41,767 nt of DNA, taken from contig CAYGXU010000015.1 in the NCBI GenBank assembly GCA_964353875.1, forward strand, positions 1-41,767. The letters run 5' to 3'. The translations under genes and the position numbers were made by a program. Numbering within the stretch: position 1 is the stretch's first letter; every line of letters begins with the position of its first letter. The notes under the pieces were generated by a model. The model was given only the letters and a program-made list of their open reading frames with translations. It ran no database searches and was not told where the DNA came from. This DNA is from MGNI01 sp964353875. GTDB taxonomy: Bacteria > Chloroflexota > Anaerolineae > Anaerolineales > E44-bin32. Below, one piece after another: positions 18,032 to 25,289 of the stretch.

Positions 18032-18295
18032 TTAAGTCACCGTAAGGAGTATCCTGGTCAAGATGAACTCAATCACTTGAATGAGGATGATTAAAACAAT
18101 AGGACTAAAATCGAACATCCCTGATTGAGGCAGGAACCGTCGAATCGGCGCCAGCATCGGATTTACGATCGCATCTAATGTCCTGCGTATCGGATGGAAC
18201 GGATTTAAAAAGTAGCTCACGAGAACTTGTGCGAGAACCACGAAAGATAATATATTGGCGGTAATGTGAAGCGCAGAAATCAAGCCAACTACCAA
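18032..18295 (-). CDS. yggT: YggT family membrane protein
   Basis: About 87 aa from a TTG start at 18295. Two membrane segments (about residues 3-27 and 64-86) flank the conserved VSYFLNPFHPIRR and VNPMLAPIRRFLP blocks. YggT proteins are linked to osmotic tolerance and cell-division-associated membrane functions in some bacteria. The frame is open further to a GTG at 18373, but only the TTG has a perfect AGGAGGTG (18300-18307) at the right distance, and the resulting length fits the family. Confidence 0.85.
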   Translation of the reverse strand: MVVGLISALHITANILSFVVLAQVLVSYFLNPFHPIRRTLDAIVNPMLAPIRRFLPQSGMFDFSPIVLIILIQVIEFILTRILLTVT

Positions 18296-18512
18296 CAGAC
18301 ACCTCCTCTTGAGTAACTCATTATCCCATAAGTAATCATCGCGGAAAAGACTTTTAATTTGCTTTTCTATCACTTGAAAGATTTTCTGTTTTCACAATTG
18401 TTGCATCGATCGGATGGCGATAACCCCCCAGAGAATGAATTTGATCCAAGAAAAGAACCATCCTCGGATATGACCAAGAGGCGCAGATCTGTATCTCATA
18501 ACATATATTCTT

Positions 18513-18542
18513 ATCTTACTTGAAAATCGCACAAAGTAAGAT
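18513..18542 (-). repeat. Inverted repeat downstream of yggS
   Basis: Nine-base perfect arms (ATCTTACTT / AAGTAAGAT) with a 12-base loop, starting 25 bases past the yggS stop. No T-tract follows on the minus strand, so it is more likely an mRNA stabilising or processing hairpin than a terminator. Confidence 0.5.
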
Positions 18543-18567
18543 CTCAAATTCCCATGATGAATAACCT

Positions 18568-19284
18568 TCATCCATGCTCGCGAGGCCCGAAGATTGCCCT
18601 CCCGATGCGGACCATGGTCGATCCCTCTTCAATCGCCACTTCAAAATCATCCGTCATTCCCATTGAAAGTTCTTGCCAATACCCGGGTACCTTTTCTTCC
18701 AGAAAATCTCGCAATGTACGTAAGGTTAGGAATACGGATCGGAGAATCTTCTCATCCTGTGTCCAGGGCGCCATGGTCATCAAACCACAAACACGCAAAT
18801 GTTTACACGCAATAATCTCTTTGAAGGGTGTAAGATTTTTTTCCCACGAGGATCGATCGGTCAGATGCCAGCCCTCTTTGGTCCCCTCGCCAGATACATT
18901 GCATTCAAGCAAAACAGGCAGATGTACCCCCGCCTCTCCAGCAAAATCATTCAGGTATCGCGCAATTTTCATACGGTCCACTGAGTGAACAAAAGAGAAA
19001 TTCGGGGCGACATCCCGCGCTTTTCTGCTTTGAATATGTCCGATCATATGCCAGCGAATACCTCCTAATGAAGCCAATTCCTGCTGCTTTGGCAAGGCTT
19101 CATAAACACGGCTTTCTCCGAAATCACGAAGACCTTGGTGGTAGGCCGCACGAATCTTATCAAGATTCTGGGATTTACTCACTGCAACCAATTTCACTTC
19201 AGATGGATCGCGTCCAACTCGGGAGGCTGAATCCTCGATGCGAGCAAAAACACGTTCGATGTTTTGTGCGATATCAATATCCAT
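18568..19284 (-). CDS. yggS: YggS / PLP homeostasis protein
   Basis: About 238 aa. Pyridoxal-5'-phosphate-binding TIM barrel of the alanine-racemase N-terminal type: KLVAVSKSQ holds the PLP lysine, followed by FGESRVYEA (usually FGENRVQE), IRWHMIGHIQSRKAR, and CNVSGEGTKEGW, with a C-terminal GMTDDFEVAIEEGSTMVRIG phosphate-binding block. Such proteins buffer PLP and affect amino-acid homeostasis. The ATG at 19284 fits the family start; a GTG at 19305 overlapping the pgeF stop as GTGA is an alternative giving seven more residues. Confidence 0.92.
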   Translation of the reverse strand: MDIDIAQNIERVFARIEDSASRVGRDPSEVKLVAVSKSQNLDKIRAAYHQGLRDFGESRVYEALPKQQELASLGGIRWHMIGHIQSRKARDVAPNFSFVHSVDRMKIARYLNDFAGEAGVHLPVLLECNVSGEGTKEGWHLTDRSSWEKNLTPFKEIIACKHLRVCGLMTMAPWTQDEKILRSVFLTLRTLRDFLEEKVPGYWQELSMGMTDDFEVAIEEGSTMVRIGRAIFGPREHG

Positions 19285-19301
19285 AAATCGTGTATCCCCA
19301 T

Positions 19302-20084
19302 TCACCGGTCAAGTGTTAGTAATGCTGCAAAACGACCAGTCCTCCCCCTCTCACCACGATGAGAATACCAATCCTCCAGGTTCATCGCGGTGCAAATCTG
19401 CGCCACTTCAATCTGATGTACTCCTGAATTAATAAGCATATCGCGACTGCAGGACCAAAGATCAAAATGGCATCGATCATCATTCCAATGTAAATACTTT
19501 TCAATAAAAGTCCCAAGGGTAGCCCGTAACCTCGCTGCAACCTCGCTCCCTATTGGATAACAGTCGACGCAAATCGAGGGTCCCACAGCTGCAATCAGAT
19601 CATCCGATTTTGATCCGTATCTTTCAGCAAGCGCTTCAACCGCAATGACGGGCGCCTTTTTGCCCAGTCCTTGCCAACCAGCATGAATAAGGGCGATCAC
19701 ATGCCGCTTGGGATCGTATAGCATGATGGGAACACAATCTGCAAATCGCATGAGGAGTGTCACTTCTGGTGAATGAGTGATAAGGATATCAGCCTGGACG
19801 GGTTCGGCATTTCCACGCGGGGAATGAGCGACATGCACCCTGGCGGAATGAACTTGCCAGACATCGTGTTTCGAGTCCGGCTCTCTCCCGAACGCCTTAA
19901 AGATGCGATTGAGATTCTCTTCCACATGCACAGATTCATCACCAACTGTCCCACCCACATTGAGAGATTGCCAGGGTTCTGGGCTGACACCTCCCCGCCT
20001 CGTTATCATCCCATGCAGAAGAGGGTGATGAAGGAAACAATCGAATTGATAGATGCGCAGGGAATTAATTTGCCGAAAGGGCAT
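19302..20084 (-). CDS. pgeF: Peptidoglycan editing factor PgeF (YfiH/DUF152)
   Basis: About 260 aa. Zinc-site residues of the family are present in WQVHSARVHVA, MRFADCVPIMLYDP and LIHAGWQGLGKK, followed by GPSICVDCYPIG and a C-terminal YSHRGERGRTGRFAALL. PgeF removes L-Ser misincorporated for L-Ala in peptidoglycan stem peptides; some homologues have nucleoside deaminase/phosphorylase activities. ATG at 20084 is preferred over an upstream TTG at 20108. It has no Shine-Dalgarno sequence but a TACACT box six bases upstream. pgeF directly precedes yggS, a common pairing. Confidence 0.9.
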   Translation of the reverse strand: MPFRQINSLRIYQFDCFLHHPLLHGMITRRGGVSPEPWQSLNVGGTVGDESVHVEENLNRIFKAFGREPDSKHDVWQVHSARVHVAHSPRGNAEPVQADILITHSPEVTLLMRFADCVPIMLYDPKRHVIALIHAGWQGLGKKAPVIAVEALAERYGSKSDDLIAAVGPSICVDCYPIGSEVAARLRATLGTFIEKYLHWNDDRCHFDLWSCSRDMLINSGVHQIEVAQICTAMNLEDWYSHRGERGRTGRFAALLTLDR

Positions 20085-20090
20085 GAGATG

Positions 20091-20099
20091 AGTGTACCA
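20091..20099 (-). promoter_or_regulatory. Candidate extended -10 promoter of pgeF
   Basis: TGGTACACT on the minus strand: a TGn extension plus TACACT, with exactly six bases to the ATG at 20084, so the predicted transcription start is the A of the ATG. No clear -35 element; part of the box lies just past the stop of the upstream gene. Confidence 0.4.
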
Positions 20100-20122
20100 C
20101 TTCAGCAAGTGGTTGGCGAGAT

Positions 20123-21094
20123 TCAGGGCACTGGCTTGCCTTTGCTGCCCTTTACTCTAGCCAATTTGGCGGCAAGTAACGCACGGGTCTCTTCCATCGA
20201 CTCCTCTAGGTAAGGAAAAGCAAACCATACATTCATGACTCCAAATAGCCCTCCTGTAATTAAACGAAGGAGGGGTGAGCTTTCTCTCCTTGCAAAGATG
20301 GCGATGGGAAATGAGGCGAGTAACTGAGTGCCCCCATCCAAGGCCATCGGAAGAATACCGAGTAGAAACCAGATTTTCATTGGCAATGGTCGGGCGCGTT
20401 TGCGAAAGATTCCAAAAACCAACCCGGCGAGCAACATGCCTCCATAGATTCCGGTGTCACGCTGACAGAGGGCAACTTTGTACCCTAATTGCTCATTTCC
20501 GATAAATTCCCGGCCCGCACGCAGATCGTTGGGATCCAATCCTGTAGCTTCCTCGTAGGATTGAAGGGATAGCCCAGCAGCTTCGCTCGGATAGGCATAT
20601 TGTTCGCCGAATAAAAACCATGAGCGATAAGCTAACTGATGACACATGGGCGAATAGATTTTATGGATCAGATTTGCGGGTCCGTTTGCACCTGCTTTCA
20701 TGAAGATCGGCGCCGAAAAAGGTATGCCTACATAAAGAAACACAAAAAAGTTAATGATGGCCAGCCAATGCCGAGCAAAGTAAAAAACCATTCGATTGAG
20801 CAAAATGGCCATCGCCCTTTGCCAGCCTGTGGATTGTTCAATCTCAGACGAACCTTGAGATGCTGCAGAAAGAGCAATTTGCAATTCTTGTAAGCTTATC
20901 GGAGCTTTTAAAGTATAGGGGCCGATTTCAATAACTGGAATCTTTTCAACATACTTTTTTAATAATGCCGGATCCGACTCAATATTAATCTCATTTAAAG
21001 TATGAGGGATTTGCGGTTCTAATGTCTTCAAATCTTGGCGAGCCTGGTCACATAATGTACACCCTTCTCGCGAGTAAAGAATAACCCTGATCAT
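20123..21094 (-). CDS. Glutaredoxin-like domain fused to DUF2085 membrane protein
   Basis: 323 aa. Residues 1 to about 80 are a glutaredoxin-like (DUF836) domain with the redox pair CTLC (12-15) and KIPVIEIG as the cis-proline loop. After a short linker come about five membrane helices of a DUF2085 domain with its conserved CHQLAYRSWFLFGEQ and ALCQRDTGIYGGM blocks, whose Cys and His residues may bind metal or heme. No SD sequence beyond an AGG adjacent to the ATG. It sits between ccdA, a disulphide-transfer protein, and pgeF. A membrane thiol-redox role is plausible, but inferred. Confidence 0.85.
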   Translation of the reverse strand: MIRVILYSREGCTLCDQARQDLKTLEPQIPHTLNEINIESDPALLKKYVEKIPVIEIGPYTLKAPISLQELQIALSAASQGSSEIEQSTGWQRAMAILLNRMVFYFARHWLAIINFFVFLYVGIPFSAPIFMKAGANGPANLIHKIYSPMCHQLAYRSWFLFGEQYAYPSEAAGLSLQSYEEATGLDPNDLRAGREFIGNEQLGYKVALCQRDTGIYGGMLLAGLVFGIFRKRARPLPMKIWFLLGILPMALDGGTQLLASFPIAIFARRESSPLLRLITGGLFGVMNVWFAFPYLEESMEETRALLAAKLARVKGSKGKPVP

Positions 21095-21202
21095 CCTATA
21101 TCGCCCAACAAATGTTTAATTTTCATAGCCTACCGATCCGAATTTTGGCATATCATCATAGATTTAGCCACCCTGCTAAGATCGCTTCTTACAGGCATTT
21201 CG

Positions 21203-21925
21203 TTATAAACCAAAATCAATGAAAAATCCGAATTGCGCCAGATGTTCGAGTGTCCCGGTAAAAAGCATCACTCCCAGGGTGACGAGCACGACGCCGGTCG
21301 CGATAGAGATCCAACGGATCACCTTTGCATAACGTCCCAATAATTCTGCCACACGACCAATGCCTAATGCTGCCAATAAGAATGGCAGCGCCAATCCCAG
21401 AGAATATGCACTCAACAAGATCACTCCTAATTCCAGGTCCGCTCCTTTTAAAGCCAAGGTGAGGATTGAACCCAACACAGGACCTACGCACGGCGTCCAC
21501 CCGGCGGAAAAGAATATCCCCATCAAAAAAGAGGAAAGGTAACCCAGGCTTGGATTGGGTTGTATCTGACGACGAGTATCGTAGTTTAGGAATGGGATAT
21601 TCATCACCCCCATTGTGTGCAATCCAAAAATGATGACCGCAATACCACCAATCCGAGTCAACCAGATGCGCAGATTGTATTGAATACCACCGAGTAGTGA
21701 TGCTGCTGCGCCCAATGTGATGAAGACGAAGCTAAATCCGATCACGAATACGAGACCATGGGTAAAAGCCATCTTACGATTGCTAACCACCTCCCCTTTC
21801 GCCGTGATCGATCGCCCTCCTAAATAGCCAATATATGCGGGGACCAATGCAAGCACACAAGGAGATAAGAACGATGCCAAGCCTGCTAGAAAAGCGATGC
21901 CAATGGTCACATCACTCGAGTTCAT
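21203..21925 (-). CDS. ccdA: Cytochrome c biogenesis / thiol-disulphide transporter CcdA
   Basis: About 240 aa, six membrane helices. The two redox cysteines are visible in LASFLSPCVLALVPAY (helix 1) and FFSAGWTPCVGPVLGS (helix 4). CcdA passes reducing equivalents from cytoplasmic thioredoxin across the membrane to periplasmic/extracytoplasmic thiols. The start is ATG at 21925 with GGGGAGG four bases upstream; an upstream TTG (21955) lacks a ribosome site. It stands alone between the glutaredoxin-DUF2085 gene and the copper operon, an arrangement consistent with thiol or metal handling. Confidence 0.92.
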   Translation of the reverse strand: MNSSDVTIGIAFLAGLASFLSPCVLALVPAYIGYLGGRSITAKGEVVSNRKMAFTHGLVFVIGFSFVFITLGAAASLLGGIQYNLRIWLTRIGGIAVIIFGLHTMGVMNIPFLNYDTRRQIQPNPSLGYLSSFLMGIFFSAGWTPCVGPVLGSILTLALKGADLELGVILLSAYSLGLALPFLLAALGIGRVAELLGRYAKVIRWISIATGVVLVTLGVMLFTGTLEHLAQFGFFIDFGL

Positions 21926-22098
21926 CCAACCTCCCCAAAAAAACAAATATAACAAGTTCTATCTTTATTATGGCGGAATGATCAATAATAAAACCTATTT
22001 TACCTCTTTGGAAACATCAATCCGTGAAAAATTTACAGGATGATTTTATTGCGGGGTAAGTATACCGCTTACGGATGAGATGAACCTTAAACTCGAGA

Positions 22099-22136
22099 AA
22101 GCCGGTTTCTAATGACTTGTGGAGATGATCCGGCTT
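22099..22136 (-). terminator. Hairpin directly after copA
   Basis: AAGCCGG and CCGGCTT arms (7 bp) with a 24-base loop; the first arm begins right after the copA stop codon. Only a poor T-tract follows on the minus strand (TCTCGAGTTT), so this may be a weak terminator or a 3'-end protecting hairpin. Confidence 0.4.
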
Positions 22137-24587
22137 CTATTTCAAGCGATAGCCTCGTAAGCGAAGGCTATTCGTCACGACAAATACAGAACTAAAAGAC
22201 ATGGCTCCCGCCGCCAGCATGGGATTCAAGTAACCCAGTGCGGCTGCAGGGATCAATAGGACGTTATAGATGAATGCCCAAAAAAGATTCTGCTTGATTG
22301 TACGTAAGGTCCCCCGCGACAGTTTGATCGCATTCACCACACTCATCAAATCGCCACTGATCAATGTGACCGGCGCTGCTGCAATGGCAACATCTGTACC
22401 GGTGCCAATGGCGATGCCGACATCCGCTTGAGCTAAGGCCGGGGCATCATTGATCCCATCTCCCACCATTGCGACTACCTTGCCATCTGCTTGGAGCGTC
22501 TTTGCTTGTGAAGCCTTTTCACCAGGCAAAACTTCCGCCAGAACAAGCGATTGACCTTGATCATCGACAACTTGTATGCCAACTTGCCTGGCGATGGCCT
22601 CCGCGGTCTGGCGATTGTCCCCAGTGATCATCAGCACTTCCAGCCCCATATGTTGAAGCGCCCTAATCGCTTCTTCTGAATTATCCTTGGCTGTGTCGGC
22701 AATACCAATAAGACCAGCAATTACTCCATCGACGGCAATGAGCGCTGCTGTTTTGGCTTGGGATTGAAGGGCGTCAATTCTTGGTTTAAAGCCATCCAGG
22801 GATAAGCCTTCACTGCTGATGAAACCTGGCGATCCGACAAGAATAGAATGACCATTGACCTTTGCCTGGACACCCTTCCCCGCGATGGCAGTGAATTGCT
22901 CAGGCGCTTGAAGTGTCAGCCCGCGTCTGCCTGCTTCCGCAACGATCGCCTCACCCAGGGGATGTTCTGAACCACTCTCGGCACTGGCCGCTAAGAAGAA
23001 TAAGTCTTCCTGCGTGCCTTGCCAATCGCCCAGAATGAAATCCGTCACTTGAGGCTGACCGCGGGTGATGGTCCCAGTCTTATCGAGGATAACCGTGGTA
23101 ATCCTTCCCGCACGCTCCAATGCCCCACCAGACTTGAAGAGGATGCCCATTCTTGCCCCTCTCCCGGTCCCCACCATGACTGCAGTCGGCGTCGCTAATC
23201 CCATCGCACATGGACAGGCAATGACCAAGACCGCGACCGTATTGATTAATGCCTTTGTGAAGTCCGCATTCGTACCAAGTAAGCGAGGAGCAAGGAAGTA
23301 CCAACCAAGGAAAGTCATCAAGGCGATCACAATCACCGCTGGAACAAAGACCGAAGAGACTCGATCGGCAAGCGTTTGGATTGGGGCTTTGCTCCCTTGA
23401 GCCTCCTCTACCAGGCGTATGATCTGGGCCAGCACTGTCTCCTGACCTACTTTGGTAGCCTCAATACGAAGTAAACCCATTTTATTGAGCGTCGCTCCAA
23501 CAACTTCATCCCCCGCACCTTTTTCACGGGGCATGGACTCTCCAGTCAACATTGATTCGTCCACCGAGGATCGACCATCAATGACAAATCCATCCACAGG
23601 AATCTTCTCTCCCGGGCGCACAATAACCACATCTCCAATGCGTACTTCATCAATGGAGACATCCTTCTCCTGACCTTCCCGGACAACGCGCGCCGTCTTC
23701 GCTCCCAGGCTCATCAACTTCCGAATCGCTTCGCTCGTCCGTCCGCGAGCGCGTGCTTCTAAGAACTTTCCCAGGACAATGAGTGTGATGATCACCGCCG
23801 CGGTTTCAAAATAGAGATGACCTTCAATCCATCCGAAAAGAATCGGCAGAGAATAGAAGTATGCCGCGGATGATCCCATCGCAATGAGCACATCCATATT
23901 GGCAGAGCGATTCTTTAGAGCCTTATAAGCGCCAATGTAGTATTGTCTGCCCACGTAGAATTGCACAGGAGTCGCCAGAAGGAATATCAGCCAGCTATAC
24001 CACGAAGCGTGAGCCAGTACATGCGGGATCACGCTCAAGTCACGCAGCATGGACAAAGTGAACAATGGCAGTGTGAAGATCAGGCCAACAATCAATAAGT
24101 GTTTTTGACGATTAATCTCCGCCTGCCTCGCTTGCCTCTCGACATCTTCTGTTTCGCCGGTCGCATCCAAGGCTTCAAATCCTGAGGAAAGGACCTTATG
24201 TCGAATCTCCCCAGAACTGATGATTGTTGGAATGAAGCGAACCTTTGCGCGTTCTGTTATCAGGTTCACATTCGCTTCTAGCACGCCTTCAAGACCCAGC
24301 AACAGCTTTTCAAGGCGTCGCACATCATTGTCATCACCCAGACGCGATACAATAAAGCTCGCCTCACCGATGGCCACATCATAGCCAGCATGCCTTATTT
24401 TGGCGACGATCTGCTCCTGGTTCACTTTGTCAGGGTCATACTCGACGCTTGCTCGTTCGGTTGATAAATTGACATTCGCGCCTGCCACGCCTTCCAGCTT
24501 TTTCAAGTTTCGCTCGATCGTGGCGACGCAATTAGCGCAAGTCATTCCCGTAATAGGAAGAGTGACATGCCTGTTTACTTCTGACAC
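22137..24587 (-). CDS. copA: Cu(+)-type P1B ATPase
   Basis: 816 aa. Two N-terminal heavy-metal domains: the first has GMTCANC (Cys17, Cys20), the second (about 75-140) keeps the fold but has no CxxC. Then eight membrane helices, TGES actuator motif (348-351), ion-binding CPC (458-460), phosphorylation site DKTGT (502-506), GSEHPLGEAI of the nucleotide domain and GDGINDAPAL. Exports Cu(+) using ATP. GTG start with GGAGGAG six bases upstream, 24 bases after copZ. The CPC plus YN and MSFSS in the last helices mark the copper/silver subgroup. Confidence 0.94.
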   Translation of the reverse strand: MSEVNRHVTLPITGMTCANCVATIERNLKKLEGVAGANVNLSTERASVEYDPDKVNQEQIVAKIRHAGYDVAIGEASFIVSRLGDDNDVRRLEKLLLGLEGVLEANVNLITERAKVRFIPTIISSGEIRHKVLSSGFEALDATGETEDVERQARQAEINRQKHLLIVGLIFTLPLFTLSMLRDLSVIPHVLAHASWYSWLIFLLATPVQFYVGRQYYIGAYKALKNRSANMDVLIAMGSSAAYFYSLPILFGWIEGHLYFETAAVIITLIVLGKFLEARARGRTSEAIRKLMSLGAKTARVVREGQEKDVSIDEVRIGDVVIVRPGEKIPVDGFVIDGRSSVDESMLTGESMPREKGAGDEVVGATLNKMGLLRIEATKVGQETVLAQIIRLVEEAQGSKAPIQTLADRVSSVFVPAVIVIALMTFLGWYFLAPRLLGTNADFTKALINTVAVLVIACPCAMGLATPTAVMVGTGRGARMGILFKSGGALERAGRITTVILDKTGTITRGQPQVTDFILGDWQGTQEDLFFLAASAESGSEHPLGEAIVAEAGRRGLTLQAPEQFTAIAGKGVQAKVNGHSILVGSPGFISSEGLSLDGFKPRIDALQSQAKTAALIAVDGVIAGLIGIADTAKDNSEEAIRALQHMGLEVLMITGDNRQTAEAIARQVGIQVVDDQGQSLVLAEVLPGEKASQAKTLQADGKVVAMVGDGINDAPALAQADVGIAIGTGTDVAIAAAPVTLISGDLMSVVNAIKLSRGTLRTIKQNLFWAFIYNVLLIPAAALGYLNPMLAAGAMSFSSVFVVTNSLRLRGYRLK

Positions 24588-24611
24588 GGTAAACTCCTCC
24601 GCCTGATGCTA

Positions 24612-24818
24612 TCACCCGGCTGGTGGATAATTAATCTCCGATAATAGTTCTTTAATCTGCTGCTCACTAGCAGGCGCTTGAAATTCGATGCTGACTTCTT
24701 TGTTGACCTGAGACGCATCAACTTGAATCACCCCAGCCAATTTCTCTAGTTCAGTCTTGATCGTATGCACACAATGACCACAGGATATGTTCGGTATGAA
24801 ATAGGTTATTTTTGCCAT
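24612..24818 (-). CDS. copZ: Copper chaperone, single heavy-metal-associated domain
   Basis: 68 aa, a single ferredoxin-like HMA domain with metal-binding SCGHC (Cys13, Cys16). Such proteins carry Cu(+) to CopA or to the repressor. ATG with AAGGTGAG six bases upstream. It lies between csoR and copA, with 26- and 24-base gaps. Confidence 0.9.
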   Translation of the reverse strand: MAKITYFIPNISCGHCVHTIKTELEKLAGVIQVDASQVNKEVSIEFQAPASEQQIKELLSEINYPPAG

Positions 24819-24844
24819 GGGATACTCACCTTATTGTTATTGTC

Positions 24845-25108
24845 CTATGCCTTTGAGGCCAATTCATAGAGTTCAGCGATTTCTTTTAAAAGGCGATGGC
24901 GTTCTTCTTGATCCTCGCCTTGAACAGCTTTAGCGAGACAGATGTTGAGACGATTGCTTAGCAATTCCAAGCGGATCTTATTCATTGCAGCTTGAACTGC
25001 ATGGATTTGGTGGATCATATCTATGCAATCGGCTCCATTCTCCGCCATACGCTCGATCCCTCGTACATGTCCTTCGATAGTTCTCAACCGGCTTTCGATA
25101 TCCGTCAT
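24845..25108 (-). CDS. csoR: CsoR/RcnR-family metal- or thiol-sensing repressor
   Basis: 87 aa, all-helical DUF156 protein. It aligns without gaps to CsoR from RLRTIEGHVRGIERM through the end of the third helix. Cys28 and Cys57 match the two copper-binding cysteines, but the intervening His ligand of classical CsoR (in the H-x3-C motif) is Arg53 here (NRLNIC). The genomic context (copZ, copA, operator upstream) argues for copper, while persulphide-sensing relatives also lack this His. First gene of the operon and presumably autoregulated. Confidence 0.88.
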   Translation of the reverse strand: MTDIESRLRTIEGHVRGIERMAENGADCIDMIHQIHAVQAAMNKIRLELLSNRLNICLAKAVQGEDQEERHRLLKEIAELYELASKA

Positions 25109-25124
25109 TGCCTTTACCTGCCTA

Positions 25125-25147
25125 ACCCCTGCCCTAGGGGAGGGGGT
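25125..25147 (-). promoter_or_regulatory. Probable CsoR operator
   Basis: A G/C-tract pseudo-palindrome around a central TA: ACCCCTGCCC-TA-GGGGAGGGGGT on the plus strand. This A/T-edged C-run/G-run form is the known CsoR-type operator. It lies downstream of the -10 box and upstream of the csoR ATG, a good position for repression. Confidence 0.65.
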
Positions 25148-25157
25148 AATAATAATA

Positions 25158-25187
25158 CATATTATACCTTATTAGTCTTGTTGTCAA
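25158..25187 (-). promoter_or_regulatory. Promoter of csoR-copZ-copA
   Basis: Minus strand: consensus TTGACA (25182-25187) and TATAAT (25161-25166) with an unusually short 15-base spacer; an overlapping TAATAT (25159-25164) gives a 17-base spacer. The predicted start is about 45 bases before the csoR ATG, with the operator in the leader. Confidence 0.65.
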
Positions 25188-25289
25188 TATTGGACTCGAG
25201 GACAGGGAAAATGCAAGCATGAATAAACGGAGTCAGAAATGGCTGCGTCTAATCGAATTATTCCTTTTCATCCGGCGGTTAGCAATACA

